Of a stretch of 64,000 nt of DNA, positions 8,524 to 17,082 are shown piece after piece (the stretch's first letter is position 1; each line of letters starts with the position of its first letter). The position numbers and the translations under genes are program-made. Origin of the DNA: Pseudomonas sp. KU26590 (GTDB lineage: Bacteria; Pseudomonadota; Gammaproteobacteria; Pseudomonadales; Pseudomonadaceae); the NCBI RefSeq assembly GCF_026153515.1, contig NZ_CP110644.1, forward strand, positions 4,183,501 through 4,247,500, written 5' to 3'. Under the pieces are notes generated by a model that ran no database searches, was not told where the DNA came from, and worked only from the letters and a program-made list of their open reading frames with translations.

Positions 8524-10689
8524 TTAATTCCTCGGGACGACGAGACTGGACGTGCCAGGCCTCAACATGCTGCGGGTAGGGTCGAAACCTTGGGTTCCGG
8601 TCTGCGGTCTGGAAGCCTCGCGGGCCTGGATGTTTGTTACGACCTCGGCAATCTTCTTCCCATCCAGATGAACAGGGGTCGTCAATTGCGCCATCAGCGA
8701 AGGTTTTGCAGGCACTGGAGCAACAAGCGTTTGCGCGGGCTTGGTGGTGAGGTTGTTCAGCAGCGCGCCGGTGGCTCGCGATGGCGCCATAGGCGGTGCC
8801 GCCTGGCTGTTTCGATAGCTGTCGGCGAATGACGTCTTCGGGATCTGCCATGAGGCGGGCAGGATCGTGTTCGCGCCCTGAATCAGCGTGTTGAAGATCG
8901 TCTGCCAAAGCGTTAGAAACACCAACGCAAACGACTTGAACGCCCCGCCGATGTCGCCCTTGAAAAGCTTGAATATGCCTGTTTTGATGTCGACCCAGAT
9001 CAGCTTCAGTGCACCGCTGATCTCCTTCCAGTTGTTCCAAAGCAGCAGCACGCCGATCGTCAGTCCCACGACTACAAGGCCGATGGGTGTGAGCAACAGG
9101 CCCAGCGGAGCGATGAAGTAGTAGAGCGCAGTGCCGATGAGCCTGATTGGCGCAAGGAAGGCCATCAGCATGCCCCGAACAAACCCAGATGACAGCACAA
9201 AGGCTGCCGTGGCGCGATAAGCGCTCACACCCATGATTAACAACTGGGTGCCCAGCCTGGCGATGGCTGGAACCAGCGGGGCGAGCGCCGTTGCGTTCAG
9301 GAAAATCAGCGCTTGACCCAGCAGCCAGAAGCCGCGCCCGGCCGCGATCACCATGTTTATCAGGCCGCCAGCAACAAGGAAGGTGGACAGGCCCAGTAGC
9401 GCGTAGGTGAGGGCTTTGACCGGCCCAGGATTCGCGGCAATCCACTCGCCCATGCTTTTCAGTGCAGGGTTCAGCTTGTCGAGCGCAGCGATGGCCAGCG
9501 GCAGTACCACGGTGCCCAGATTGAGCATCAGGTCCTTCCACTTTCCGGCGAATTCAAGCTCTTTGCCCGCCAGTGTGTTTTTGGCGTTCTTATCAAGTTC
9601 GTCGATACCGGCTGCACCGCTGTTCAACTTGAAATTCTTCTGGATCTGCGCCTGTTGCAGGTACATCGTCGAGTAGAGCTGCGACGCGGTCCGGTTGGTG
9701 AAGATCGCGCCGATCTCGTTGAGAATCGCCTGTCTGTCGACGATCCCTTTGCTGGCGAATGCCGGCAGCATCACCGTCTGCATCCACTTCATCGGGTCGG
9801 CGACCATCATGTCGGCGCCCTTGAGCGCGCCGGCCTTCACCTGCTTCAGCTTCCCGGTGGTGCTGTACTCGACCATTTTGGGGTCAAGCATGCCCAGGCG
9901 CATCAGCTCATTCGCGGCGCGAACAGTGGTCCTACCCTGCACCAAGTTCTGATAGCCGGACATCAGGCCAGTACCGACCCGCTGGCCGCCCATTTCCTGA
10001 ATCAGGGGTTCCATCTGATAGTAGAAATTCTCGTCCTTCATCCCTTTGGCGGCAACGCCGCCGGTTTTGATGAAGTTGAGGAACTCGTTTGCGCCAACCC
10101 GGCCGCCGGTAGCAGTTTGAACGCGCTGAACCATGTTGGCCTGGTCGTTGAAGGCTTTCTCGCTGGCAAGGCCGCCGCGCATTTCAATGACCTTCAACAT
10201 GTCCATGAAGGCCTTGTCTTTCATGCCGCCGGCTTCGTCGCCGTAGAGCGCGGCGTTGGCGAACTTCATCTTCGCCAGCAGCGGTGTGACCATCTGCGCT
10301 TCGTGGAAATCACCGAAAACCGTCTGGGCGTCACGCAGCAGGCCGAGGTTCTCGCGAATGCTGGTGCCGTAGCTGTTCATGCCGGTGGCAAATTTCACAG
10401 CATCAGCAGTGACCGCATCGCCCAAGCCAAGGGAGCGGAAGCGCTCGGTCTCGTTCTGAAACTTCTTCGCCTCTTCCAGTGGGGCCTTGAACATTGCAGC
10501 CAAGCCCAGGCCGCCGGCGAACATCGCTGCTCCAATGGCGCCTTGCTTGCCGATCGATGCCAGCTTTGAGTTGAGTTTGTCGACGTCCTGACCCGTTGCG
10601 CCCAGCCCCTTACTGATCAGCAGAAGGCCCGAGCTGACGTGGTTAATCAGCGACAGCTTGACGGCGACGGAATACGCCTCGAATGCCAT
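8524..10689 (-). CDS. Tape measure protein
   Basis: 721 residues, the largest late protein, placed between the tail chaperone region and the baseplate genes. The N terminus is helical with LLISKGLGATGQDVDKLNSK. A hydrophobic stretch follows at about residues 400-560 (several membrane-like segments such as LLTPIGLVVVGLTIGVLLLW), typical of tape measures that enter the membrane during DNA delivery. Tail length would scale with it. An opposite-strand cargo pair begins just beyond its start codon. Confidence 0.9.
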   Translation of the reverse strand: MAFEAYSVAVKLSLINHVSSGLLLISKGLGATGQDVDKLNSKLASIGKQGAIGAAMFAGGLGLAAMFKAPLEEAKKFQNETERFRSLGLGDAVTADAVKFATGMNSYGTSIRENLGLLRDAQTVFGDFHEAQMVTPLLAKMKFANAALYGDEAGGMKDKAFMDMLKVIEMRGGLASEKAFNDQANMVQRVQTATGGRVGANEFLNFIKTGGVAAKGMKDENFYYQMEPLIQEMGGQRVGTGLMSGYQNLVQGRTTVRAANELMRLGMLDPKMVEYSTTGKLKQVKAGALKGADMMVADPMKWMQTVMLPAFASKGIVDRQAILNEIGAIFTNRTASQLYSTMYLQQAQIQKNFKLNSGAAGIDELDKNAKNTLAGKELEFAGKWKDLMLNLGTVVLPLAIAALDKLNPALKSMGEWIAANPGPVKALTYALLGLSTFLVAGGLINMVIAAGRGFWLLGQALIFLNATALAPLVPAIARLGTQLLIMGVSAYRATAAFVLSSGFVRGMLMAFLAPIRLIGTALYYFIAPLGLLLTPIGLVVVGLTIGVLLLWNNWKEISGALKLIWVDIKTGIFKLFKGDIGGAFKSFALVFLTLWQTIFNTLIQGANTILPASWQIPKTSFADSYRNSQAAPPMAPSRATGALLNNLTTKPAQTLVAPVPAKPSLMAQLTTPVHLDGKKIAEVVTNIQAREASRPQTGTQGFDPTRSMLRPGTSSLVVPRN

Positions 10690-10720
10690 AATGACCTTCC
10701 CTTTCGCGGTGTTTAATCAC

Positions 10721-10978
10721 ATGGCAAACAGTCGACGGACATACCAGTGGGTGGATGGACAGATTCAGGAATACCGGCAGTCGCACAGCACTATTCAGCT
10801 GATCGAAGCATCTGAGCGGCGCAGACCGGCGCCTGCCGCCCGATCCAGGCGCCGCAAGCCGGTCATCGGTATTCAGGATGCTCTGCTGCTGTTTACGTTC
10901 AGCAGTCTTGGGTTGGTGTTCGCCGGCGGCGGGCTGTTCGCATTCGGCTTCGTCGCTTACGCGCTTATTTTTGGGTGA
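10721..10978 (+). CDS. Small membrane protein, opposite-strand cargo (unrecognised)
   Basis: 85 residues if ATG 10721 is used; in-frame ATGs also exist at 10691 and 10658. The N-terminal half is polar and very basic (ASERRRPAPAARSRRRKP). The C-terminal 35 residues are hydrophobic with LGLVFAGGGLFAFGFVAYAL, predicting a hairpin or one long membrane segment. It is transcribed against the late operon, right behind the tape measure start, and ends four bases before the next plus-strand gene. No convincing ribosome site is seen. Product and function are not recognised; a prophage-expressed cargo role is inferred. Confidence 0.5.
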   Translation: MANSRRTYQWVDGQIQEYRQSHSTIQLIEASERRRPAPAARSRRRKPVIGIQDALLLFTFSSLGLVFAGGGLFAFGFVAYALIFG

Positions 10979-10982
10979 TTCC

Positions 10983-11291
10983 ATGAGAAGAATTTTTCTT
11001 TCGGTCGCGCTCTCATTGACCGCAGCTGCCGCGATGGGCGCGCAGCTGGAACTCAGCGGCGAATACGGCTGCGCTGACCTAGCAACACAGAAATCCCGAA
11101 CCACGCTGATGCGGAACATCGTTTCTGAGGAGCCGCATTACGTCGCGCAAAGGCAGGAAATGCGCGAGTCACTGCTGAACCTCTCTACCTACATGTGTCA
11201 GCCGCTCAGCGGGGTGTTCCCTGTCGTGGGTCGCAGCGATGGGCTGATACAGGTCAAGGGTTCAGATGGCAGCTTCTGGGTCACACCGTAG
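10983..11291 (+). CDS. Small exported protein, opposite-strand cargo (unrecognised)
   Basis: 102 residues starting MRRIFLSVALSLTAAAAMGA, a clear signal peptide with an AMGA-like cleavage site, giving a periplasmic protein of about 80 residues with two cysteines (in YGCADL and YMCQPL) that could form a disulfide. It follows the membrane protein gene by four bases and overlaps the convergent minus-strand tail gene by 11 bases. Location inside the tail operon but on the other strand suggests expression from the prophage, for example in superinfection exclusion. That role is a guess; the family is not recognised. Confidence 0.6.
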   Translation: MRRIFLSVALSLTAAAAMGAQLELSGEYGCADLATQKSRTTLMRNIVSEEPHYVAQRQEMRESLLNLSTYMCQPLSGVFPVVGRSDGLIQVKGSDGSFWVTP

Positions 11292-11766
11292 AGTCGTAGC
11301 CCAACGACTTGTGGATTCCGAACCCGCCGATCAGGCCAGACACCGTCGCAGCGCCAAGCACCCGGCGGATGTACTCCTTGTTGCGCAGCACCGCAGGGCC
11401 CATCACAGGCCTTGCAGGCATTTTTGGCGTGCCAAATTCGTGGTAGACCATCTTCTCATCCGTTGAGCCGATCACCGTTTCGAGACCTGACGTCCGGTGG
11501 GTGATGCTGTTGCGCATCTCGCCAGTAGCAAGCAGCGGAGCATCCATCGGGTAACCCGCCAGAGACTTCGAAGCCTCCGTAGCGTCGGCGAGCGAGGCCC
11601 AGGTGGGGAATGGACCGATCCCGTTCTGGTAGAAGCCGATCTCTGCCTTCGCGGTTGCCTCGACCCGTTTGGCGCACTGCTCAAGGCCCTTATGCAGGCT
11701 CTCAAGCATCGCCACCTCCTGCGCAGCCAGGTGAAGGGCGAGTGACCCGAGACTGTTGAAATCCAT
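11281..11766 (-). CDS. HK97 gp10-like tail completion / virion morphogenesis protein
   Basis: About 161 residues. VEATAKAEIGFYQNGIGPFP, then LLATGEMRNSIT and MVYHEFGTPKMPARPVMGPA, is the pattern of HK97 gp10-like and P2 gpS-like proteins, which complete the tail or neck. The ATG at 11766 is three bases past the stop of the chaperone frameshift extension and has GAGG ten bases upstream; a GTG at 11772 is an alternative. Position between chaperone and tape measure is a little unusual, since gp10 homologues usually precede the tube. Confidence 0.75.
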   Translation of the reverse strand: MDFNSLGSLALHLAAQEVAMLESLHKGLEQCAKRVEATAKAEIGFYQNGIGPFPTWASLADATEASKSLAGYPMDAPLLATGEMRNSITHRTSGLETVIGSTDEKMVYHEFGTPKMPARPVMGPAVLRNKEYIRRVLGAATVSGLIGGFGIHKSLGYDSTV

Positions 11767-11768
11767 GA

Positions 11769-12361
11769 TCACCCATCCTCTTTGTCGAACTGCATGGTCG
11801 ACCAGTTCCAGACGCCTGCCCCCTCAAATTCGGAGAACATGATGGAGAAGGCGAACTGCTCATAGTCGGTAAGCGGACCTGACTCAAAAACACTTTCGAA
11901 CGGAACTCCGTTTTTCACCAGCCAGCACGACTGACGAAACTCGGAGTTCGTTGCTAGTTTTTTGCGGCGGCCTGCTCGGCGGTGAGGCCGTCTTTTGCCG
12001 CCTTAGCGGCCTTCTCAGCCTTAGCCGCTTCGAACTTGGCGAGGAAATGGTTGTTGATAGCTTCCATGCCCTCTTCGCCCAGTTCCTTGAGCATTGCTTC
12101 GATTTGGACCAGGGTGTTTGGTAACCCGTAGCCCACGTCATCGATGTAAACGACCATAGCGGCCGGCAGCGCGAACCCGGACATGAAGGTCTGGTTGCCT
12201 GCCGTCTCACCACCAACGGCCATCACGATCCGGCCCTGCTCGAGCGGTCCGAGCTTACGCAGCTGGATGGTGCGGCCGCGCGAGTCTTGAATGGTTTCGA
12301 AGCGCGGCTTCTGGTCAACATGGACCGGTGGCACGCTTTCATTAACGGTAACTCTTGCCAT
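11769..12361 (-). CDS. Tail assembly chaperone, long form made by -1 ribosomal frameshift
   Basis: The zero-frame gene (12361-11954) ends in A-A-A-K-N-stop. At the slippery heptamer A AAA AAC a -1 slip opens a frame of 62 further codons, starting L-A-T-N-S-E-F-R and ending at the TGA 11771-11769, for a product of about 197 residues. The extension contains PLTDYEQFAFSIMFSEFEG, typical of the longer tail chaperone in lambda-, P2- and Mu-like phages (gpGT, E', gp42 type). No in-frame start is needed for the extension. It lies immediately before the tape measure region, which both chaperone forms would bind. Confidence 0.85.
11954..12361 (-). CDS. Tail assembly chaperone, short form
   Basis: 135 residues. 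A folded N-terminal part (GRTIQLRKLGPLEQGRIVMA, MSGFALPAAMVVYIDDVGYG) is followed by an alanine/lysine-rich helical tail (AKAEKAAKAAKDG), the usual layout of the short chaperone that coats the tape measure during tail assembly. The stop TAG lies directly after the slippery sequence. GAGAGG lies about eight bases before the ATG. Confidence 0.85.
   Translation of the reverse strand: MARVTVNESVPPVHVDQKPRFETIQDSRGRTIQLRKLGPLEQGRIVMAVGGETAGNQTFMSGFALPAAMVVYIDDVGYGLPNTLVQIEAMLKELGEEGMEAINNHFLAKFEAAKAEKAAKAAKDGLTAEQAAAKN
11957..11963 (-). promoter_or_regulatory. Programmed -1 frameshift slippery heptamer A AAA AAC
   Basis: The zero-frame codons GCA AAA AAC TAG give a perfect X XXY YYZ heptamer with the stop codon immediately 3'. 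The downstream -1 frame is open and encodes conserved chaperone sequence. The adjacent stop may add to pausing. No pseudoknot was traced. Confidence 0.85.
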
Positions 12362-12451
12362 GGGTAGATCCTCTCGTCAGTGAGTCGTCAAAGGTGCACG
12401 GCGTGCGGAGTGACGAGCCCCGCCCCCTGCCGGGGTGCCGTGCGAACAGGG

Positions 12452-12883
12452 TTAAACCTTGATGCGGCGGCGGGCGGTGAAGGACATCGACTGACGGATC
12501 GTCTTGTCGCCTTCCTTCTTGCCAGCGTCTTCAAGCTTCAGAATCACGTGCGTGTAGCGCCAGGTGGTCGTGCCGCCGTTGATCTCCTGGATGGTCTCGG
12601 TGATGGTCGCCGGGTTCTGGTTGACGCCGTTGTAGTAGTCGCTTTCGAACTGCGCCCACCAGTCATCGAGCGTCGAGTCGACTCGTTCGGCCTCAAACGT
12701 GCCGGTCCAGCCCTTCGGAATCATCAACTCGTCGGTCAGGCCGTTGAGCGGCGTGATTTCCTGGTTGGTGACCTTCGGCTTGGAGTCGAAATTCATGATC
12801 TTCGGCAGCCGGATCGGCCCCGAGGGGGTGTTGATGTCGATCGCGACATCCTTGCCTGTGTTGTATCCGCCTTGACCGGGCAT
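12452..12883 (-). CDS. Tail tube protein
   Basis: 143 residues, following the sheath gene and preceding the chaperone, the standard order sheath-tube-chaperone. Sequence features include a glycine-rich start (MPGQGGYNTGKDVAI), EITPLNGLTDELMIPKGWTG, and a C-terminal YTHVILKLEDAGKKEGDKT, all of the type found in contractile-phage tube proteins. ATG 12883 has GGAG six bases upstream; a farther ATG at 12895 lacks one. A hairpin with terminator character sits between it and the sheath stop. Confidence 0.85.
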   Translation of the reverse strand: MPGQGGYNTGKDVAIDINTPSGPIRLPKIMNFDSKPKVTNQEITPLNGLTDELMIPKGWTGTFEAERVDSTLDDWWAQFESDYYNGVNQNPATITETIQEINGGTTTWRYTHVILKLEDAGKKEGDKTIRQSMSFTARRRIKV

Positions 12884-12898
12884 GGCATGCTCCAAATG

Positions 12899-12920
12899 AA
12901 AAACCCGGCGCGGGCCGGGC
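12899..12920 (-). terminator. Terminator-like hairpin between sheath and tube genes
   Basis: CCCGGC/GCCGGG stem with a four-base loop and five T following on the minus strand. It lies just upstream of the tube ribosome-binding site, so it would attenuate rather than end late transcription. Confidence 0.6.
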
Positions 12921-12938
12921 TGGGAAGTGGGTCAGCGA

Positions 12939-14495
12939 TTAGCTGCGCGGGGTGGCGGATGCAACGATGGTTACCGACTGGCCGGCTTCCAGATTGACCA
13001 GGAAGTAGCGGATCACGGACAGGTACTTGACCTGCACATCGGCCTGCATGTAGCCAAGGGCAACGCGCGCGTCGGGGTTGTTGTTCGCGTCGATCTGCAC
13101 CGAGAAGGCCGGGCCGCCGTTGACGTCGCCGATCATCCCTTGCTGAGCCAGGGTCTGCAGGAAGCTTTCCATGGTCGACTTGGTGGTGCGACGCACATCC
13201 GGGGTCTGCAACTGACCGATCACGCCACCAAACGATGCGGCGATCGTCAGCGCGATGAAGTTGGTCATCCGGGTGTAGTTGTCGCCGTTCACCGCGCCGT
13301 TGCTCGCGCAGTTCAACCCGGCGCGATGGCCGAAGTAGCTGCCGCCCGGACACGGGTTGGTAATCACATCCAAGCGGGCGCTGTTGATCGCGCCAATCTC
13401 GGCGATGCTGTACGGCTGCTGGGACAGGTTGCGCTGAGTCGACACCGCGTTGGTGATCGGCTTGTTCAGCGGGCTCTGATTCGGCGACAGCGAGGCGATT
13501 TTGGCGGCAGCGAAGGTGGCCGGCGCAATCATGCGCTGCTGACCGTTCACCTGATCCTGCCAGTACACCCAGTCACCCACCATGACCTTCAGTGCGTAGC
13601 TGTCACAGCCGGCAGTCGTCAGCGAAGCAGCAACGGTGACGTAGGAAGCACCGGCAGGGCCCTGAGTGATCATGTAGCAGCCTTCGGACAGGCCGTAGGT
13701 CAGCATGGTTGGCCATTGGGTGCTGTCGGTCACGTCTACGAGGTTCGCGACCTGAGAGCCGCTCCCGCGCAGTGCGTACATGCCTTTCCGTGAGGTGCCG
13801 GTCACGCCATCCACGCCGATCAGCACTGCGTCGGTAATAGTGGTGTTGCCCGACGTGCCTGCGGTGAAGGCGATGGTCTGCGTGACTGCGACGGGAGCCA
13901 AGGCGGTTGCGCCGACGGTCGCGATAACCAACTGCGAAGGACCGCGAATGCCAGACTGGCCGTTGTTCACGGCGCTGACGATGTTCTGCCACAGGGTCAG
14001 GCCAGCACCCGTGATGTTGTCGAACACTTCAGGCGATACGCCCGGCAGCGACACGGTCAGCTTCCAGCTGGAAGCGGCGGTGCCAGCTGCCAAGGTAGCG
14101 CTCAGCGAGTTGCCCAGCGTACCGGTGTAGAAAGCAGTCAGCGTTGCGCCGGTGGCAGCAGCGGTGTCTTTCAGCGTGCTGGTGGCCGCGGTATCAGTGG
14201 CGTCAGTCACGCGCACGGCACGGATGTTGGAGGCGCCGCCCTGAATCGACACGGCCAGCGCGGTGCACAGGTCGTACTTGCGGACTGTCTGGGTGCCGAA
14301 CCGCTGTGTGGCGTCACCAGGAGAGCCGATCAGGGTCGCGCTGTTCACCGGGCCCCAGTCTGCAACCCCGGCGACACCGAGGATGTCGGTCGCCACGCCG
14401 TTGATGTAGCGGGTTTTCGGTGGAACCACCTGGATGTATAGATCTGGGGCCTGTAGCGCCGCCGTGTTCAAGCTGCCTGCCGGATAGATGGGCAT
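12939..14495 (-). CDS. Contractile tail sheath protein
   Basis: 518 residues, the family's usual length. The N-terminal LYIQVVPPKTRYINGVATDILGV with GPVNSATLIGSPGD, and the C-terminal MTNFIALTIAASFGGVIG followed by a VKYLSVIRYFLVNLEAG strand, mark the phage tail sheath. It shows that the virion has a contractile (myovirus) tail. The tube gene follows directly. Flanked on both sides by terminator-like hairpins. Confidence 0.92.
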   Translation of the reverse strand: MPIYPAGSLNTAALQAPDLYIQVVPPKTRYINGVATDILGVAGVADWGPVNSATLIGSPGDATQRFGTQTVRKYDLCTALAVSIQGGASNIRAVRVTDATDTAATSTLKDTAAATGATLTAFYTGTLGNSLSATLAAGTAASSWKLTVSLPGVSPEVFDNITGAGLTLWQNIVSAVNNGQSGIRGPSQLVIATVGATALAPVAVTQTIAFTAGTSGNTTITDAVLIGVDGVTGTSRKGMYALRGSGSQVANLVDVTDSTQWPTMLTYGLSEGCYMITQGPAGASYVTVAASLTTAGCDSYALKVMVGDWVYWQDQVNGQQRMIAPATFAAAKIASLSPNQSPLNKPITNAVSTQRNLSQQPYSIAEIGAINSARLDVITNPCPGGSYFGHRAGLNCASNGAVNGDNYTRMTNFIALTIAASFGGVIGQLQTPDVRRTTKSTMESFLQTLAQQGMIGDVNGGPAFSVQIDANNNPDARVALGYMQADVQVKYLSVIRYFLVNLEAGQSVTIVASATPRS

Positions 14496-14510
14496 GGCTT
14501 CCTCCTAATG

Positions 14511-14534
14511 AAAAAGCCGCCTCAGTGGGCGGCT
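14511..14534 (-). terminator. Terminator-like hairpin before the sheath gene
   Basis: AGCCGCC/GGCGGCT, a 7-bp stem with a six-base loop and a run of five T on the minus strand. It lies upstream of the sheath Shine-Dalgarno. Confidence 0.65.
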
Positions 14535-14554
14535 TCTTTGTGTGGTTTCGCTTG

Positions 14555-14749
14555 TTAGGCGGCGGTTTTCAGAACGTTTCCTGCGCACTCACCATCGAGC
14601 ACGGCAGCAACCTCTTCAGGGTTAGAGATGACCTGACCGACCTGGTAGTCGGCGAAGGCGAACTTCACGGTCAGTTTGAATGCGGACGTGGACGCTTTTG
14701 CCTTGAAGGCCGGCACGGTCACGGGAGCGTTTGGAGTGTTGGAGTCCAT
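14555..14749 (-). CDS. Small late protein of unknown function
   Basis: 64 residues, starting MDSNTPNAPV; ATG 14749 has TGAGG six bases upstream, which overlaps the stop of the preceding gene. No family recognised. Lies between a neck/tail gene and the sheath, where many contractile phages have a short protein (for example Mu gp38), but I see no sequence match to that family. Confidence 0.6.
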   Translation of the reverse strand: MDSNTPNAPVTVPAFKAKASTSAFKLTVKFAFADYQVGQVISNPEEVAAVLDGECAGNVLKTAA

Positions 14750-14757
14750 GTCGGGCC

Positions 14758-15579
14758 TCAAGGGTTGAGCGTTTTAATGGTCTGCCCTGATTGGGCGTTC
14801 ACGATGTTCAGCACCGGAGCGATGACCTCGGTGGACTGCAGTGTCTGGGTGGTGGCGTAATCGATGCTGTAGAACAGGTCTATGCGGTACAGGTCAGCCT
14901 TTTGCAGCTGATCCGTCATGAGAGAGCCAGACGACCTGATGATGCCCGCCGAGCCATCCGTGAAGCTGATGCTATTGCTGTCGGACAGGGCTGAATCGAT
15001 CGGGCTTGCAACGGCGTCTCGCGCTTCTGGACTGTTGGCCCAGATGGTGATCATTACCGCCTGCTCCTGGCGCTTGGTCTCCATGTACGCAGAGCCAAAC
15101 CCGCCGACTCTGGTGAAGACGCTGTGAGCACCTGGCAGCGTGATGACCGGGCCGACGCTGGTAGCGCCAGGGATCAGCGAAGCAAGCGCAGTGGCTGCGG
15201 TCGTCAGCGTGTCCGACGGCTGCATGGCGTAGACGTAGTGGGTGCCGTTCATGTTGATCAGCAGGTTCTGCTTGCTGATCGTGCCAGACAGGGTCACTAC
15301 GGCGTCCTGCACGGTCATTTCCACCGTATGAACTGAGCTGGTCAGCGGAACCCATGTGCGCCCGATGTAACGGGAGGTTTTCGCGTCCTTTCCGTGCGGG
15401 TAGATGCTGATGTGCGCCTTCCCTGCCACGAGATCAGCCTCAAGCTCGTTCGGCACCGGCCACCCAGGGTAAATCCGGAGCGGGATACCGGCGATGCTCG
15501 GCTGCCCGCTGCCGTTTGGGTAGACGATGGCGTTGATCTGGGACGCGATTTGCTTCACGACGTCGGTAAGACTCGCCAT
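14758..15579 (-). CDS. Putative tail terminator / neck protein (unrecognised)
   Basis: 273 residues beginning MASLTDVVKQIASQINAIVYP, with YPGWPVPNELEADLVAGKAH in the first 60 residues and a KRQEQAVMITIWANSPEARD stretch in the middle. These resemble uncharacterised virion proteins of Pseudomonas prophages. Position just before the sheath gene suits a tail terminator or tail completion protein. Function is inferred from position only. Confidence 0.6.
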   Translation of the reverse strand: MASLTDVVKQIASQINAIVYPNGSGQPSIAGIPLRIYPGWPVPNELEADLVAGKAHISIYPHGKDAKTSRYIGRTWVPLTSSVHTVEMTVQDAVVTLSGTISKQNLLINMNGTHYVYAMQPSDTLTTAATALASLIPGATSVGPVITLPGAHSVFTRVGGFGSAYMETKRQEQAVMITIWANSPEARDAVASPIDSALSDSNSISFTDGSAGIIRSSGSLMTDQLQKADLYRIDLFYSIDYATTQTLQSTEVIAPVLNIVNAQSGQTIKTLNP

Positions 15580-15580
15580 T

Positions 15581-16222
15581 TCACACCTGTGCCTGCATTG
15601 CGGTGATTCTCCACCCCATATCGCTCAGCTCCGCACTGGAGATGACGTATTTACGGTCGAGGTCGTCGCGGATGATGTCGCTGGTACGCAGCACAATCCC
15701 GGGCCATGCCGGAAGAAGGATTGCCCACCACGGGGTTTTGACGTCGCCGGGCAGTTTTGCCTCGTTCGTTTCGCCTTTGGTGCCCTGCAAGATGCTTGCT
15801 GGCCAGCCCTGCATGATCACGATCTCGGTGGAGGCTCTCTTGTCGCCAGCCCATGAGCCAAGGCCAACCGGTGCATCCTGAGCCACCCGGATGACCTCGA
15901 TCGTGCGGTTGGTCTGCACGCAGAGGATGGGCAGCGTGTCCTGCATGGCCGCGATGAAGAACGTGCCCTGCCGCCCGACGAGAAAGTCACCCGGCAGGAA
16001 CAGTCGAGCATCGAACAGACCGAGCCAGGTTGCCTCGCCGTACTTGTTCGGTGCGTTGTAGCTGAATTTGGTGGTGAACGATGCGGGCAGCGTCTGAAGC
16101 ACGCCCGCCGACAGAGGCTCAATAGGCGCGGCGGCGCGGTACTGCTGATAGTCGAAGCCGATCCGCTTGGCTGCCTGCCCGTATCCTTTGTAGATCTTGA
16201 CCTGCAGCTTCGTGCCGTCCAT
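15581..16222 (-). CDS. Hypothetical virion (neck) protein
   Basis: 213 residues, mostly beta-rich, with LVGRQGTFFIAAMQDTLPIL and PWWAILLPAWPGIVLRTSD. No family recognised. Lies in the head-tail joining block between the coat and the sheath, one base after its upstream neighbour, so a neck or connector role is likely but unproven. Confidence 0.6.
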   Translation of the reverse strand: MDGTKLQVKIYKGYGQAAKRIGFDYQQYRAAAPIEPLSAGVLQTLPASFTTKFSYNAPNKYGEATWLGLFDARLFLPGDFLVGRQGTFFIAAMQDTLPILCVQTNRTIEVIRVAQDAPVGLGSWAGDKRASTEIVIMQGWPASILQGTKGETNEAKLPGDVKTPWWAILLPAWPGIVLRTSDIIRDDLDRKYVISSAELSDMGWRITAMQAQV

Positions 16223-16223
16223 G

Positions 16224-16616
16224 TCAGGCCCTCGTCATGCTGATCGTGCCGTCGCCTAGGCCGGGCCCAGCCACAACACCGAGGAAGCTGCAGAGCTCGC
16301 GGCGCCAGATCTTGTACAGGCGCATGCGGTCGCCGATTTCGTTCTTGTTGTGCACCCAGACGGCGGCCTGATCGGTGTCAAGGTTCTCGCGTGCGCCGAT
16401 GATGTCGGTTTCCAGATCCGCAAGCGTGGTGAGGTATAGGACCACCCGCGCCTCTTCGGCTGGATTCATGGTCGTGAGCCGGCGTTGCAGCGTCTGGTAA
16501 ATGCCCGGGGCGACGTATCCGCGCGCCAGGTCTGTACCGTCGCCGAGCACGATGTCGCCCACCATCGGGTATCCGGCGTAGCGACGGACATCCGCCATCT
16601 GTTGTTGAGTGAGCAT
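16224..16616 (-). CDS. Putative head-tail adaptor protein
   Basis: 130 residues, starting MLTQQQMADVRRYAGYPMVGD; mainly helical, with an ETDIIGARENLDTDQAAVW segment typical of small head-tail connector or adaptor proteins. ATG 16616 carries AGGA seven bases upstream. Placed after the coat and decoration-like genes. Role inferred. Confidence 0.6.
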   Translation of the reverse strand: MLTQQQMADVRRYAGYPMVGDIVLGDGTDLARGYVAPGIYQTLQRRLTTMNPAEEARVVLYLTTLADLETDIIGARENLDTDQAAVWVHNKNEIGDRMRLYKIWRRELCSFLGVVAGPGLGDGTISMTRA

Positions 16617-16629
16617 GTGATGTCCTGTG

Positions 16630-17082
16630 TCAGAGCAAGCCGCCACTCGCGGTCTGGACCCATTGGGCGCCGTCGTATTCCATGTCCATCCAGCTGCTCT
16701 GTGCGAGCGTACCGAGCGAACCAATGACCAGGCCGAATAGGCCGGTGGCCTCGCGCTTGATCCGGAACTTCGCGCCGCTGTACGCCCGCGTGGTGCTGAG
16801 CGTGACAGGCCGGTTCGCTGTGAGCGCGCCCTTCAGCACCTGGGTGGGTGAATTCGTAAGGGCCTGCAACGTCATGGCGGCGTCGGCGTTCGCGATGATG
16901 CGTGCTGCCAGAGGCCTGACTGGCTTCCAGTTCACACCGTCGCTAAGCACGTAATCGGGCTGGCCGTCGTGCAAGTCGGTGACCCAGAGGTATTGCCTCG
17001 GATACAGCGTCGGGTCCGGCAGGCTTGCGACCGTGAAAACGCCGGGGATGATGATCAGCCCGGCAGGAATGAAAAGAGGCAT
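16630..17082 (-). CDS. Hypothetical virion protein
   Basis: 150 residues. Hydrophobic start MPLFIPAGLIIIPGVFTVA, then beta-rich sequence (YVLSDGVNWKPVRPLAAR) and a C-terminal WMDMEYDGAQWVQT. Not recognised. ATG overlaps the upstream stop (TGATG) and has GGAGGT six bases before it, so it is strongly coupled to the preceding gene. Possibly a head decoration or neck component. Confidence 0.6.
   Translation of the reverse strand: MPLFIPAGLIIIPGVFTVASLPDPTLYPRQYLWVTDLHDGQPDYVLSDGVNWKPVRPLAARIIANADAAMTLQALTNSPTQVLKGALTANRPVTLSTTRAYSGAKFRIKREATGLFGLVIGSLGTLAQSSWMDMEYDGAQWVQTASGGLL

Noticed and set aside
9655..10569. 304-codon open frame on the plus strand inside the tape measure gene
   Set aside because: Antisense shadow caused by high third-position GC of the tape measure gene.
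11884..12216. Other open frame overlapping the tail chaperone
   Set aside because: Wrong frame; conserved chaperone extension is in the -1 frame.
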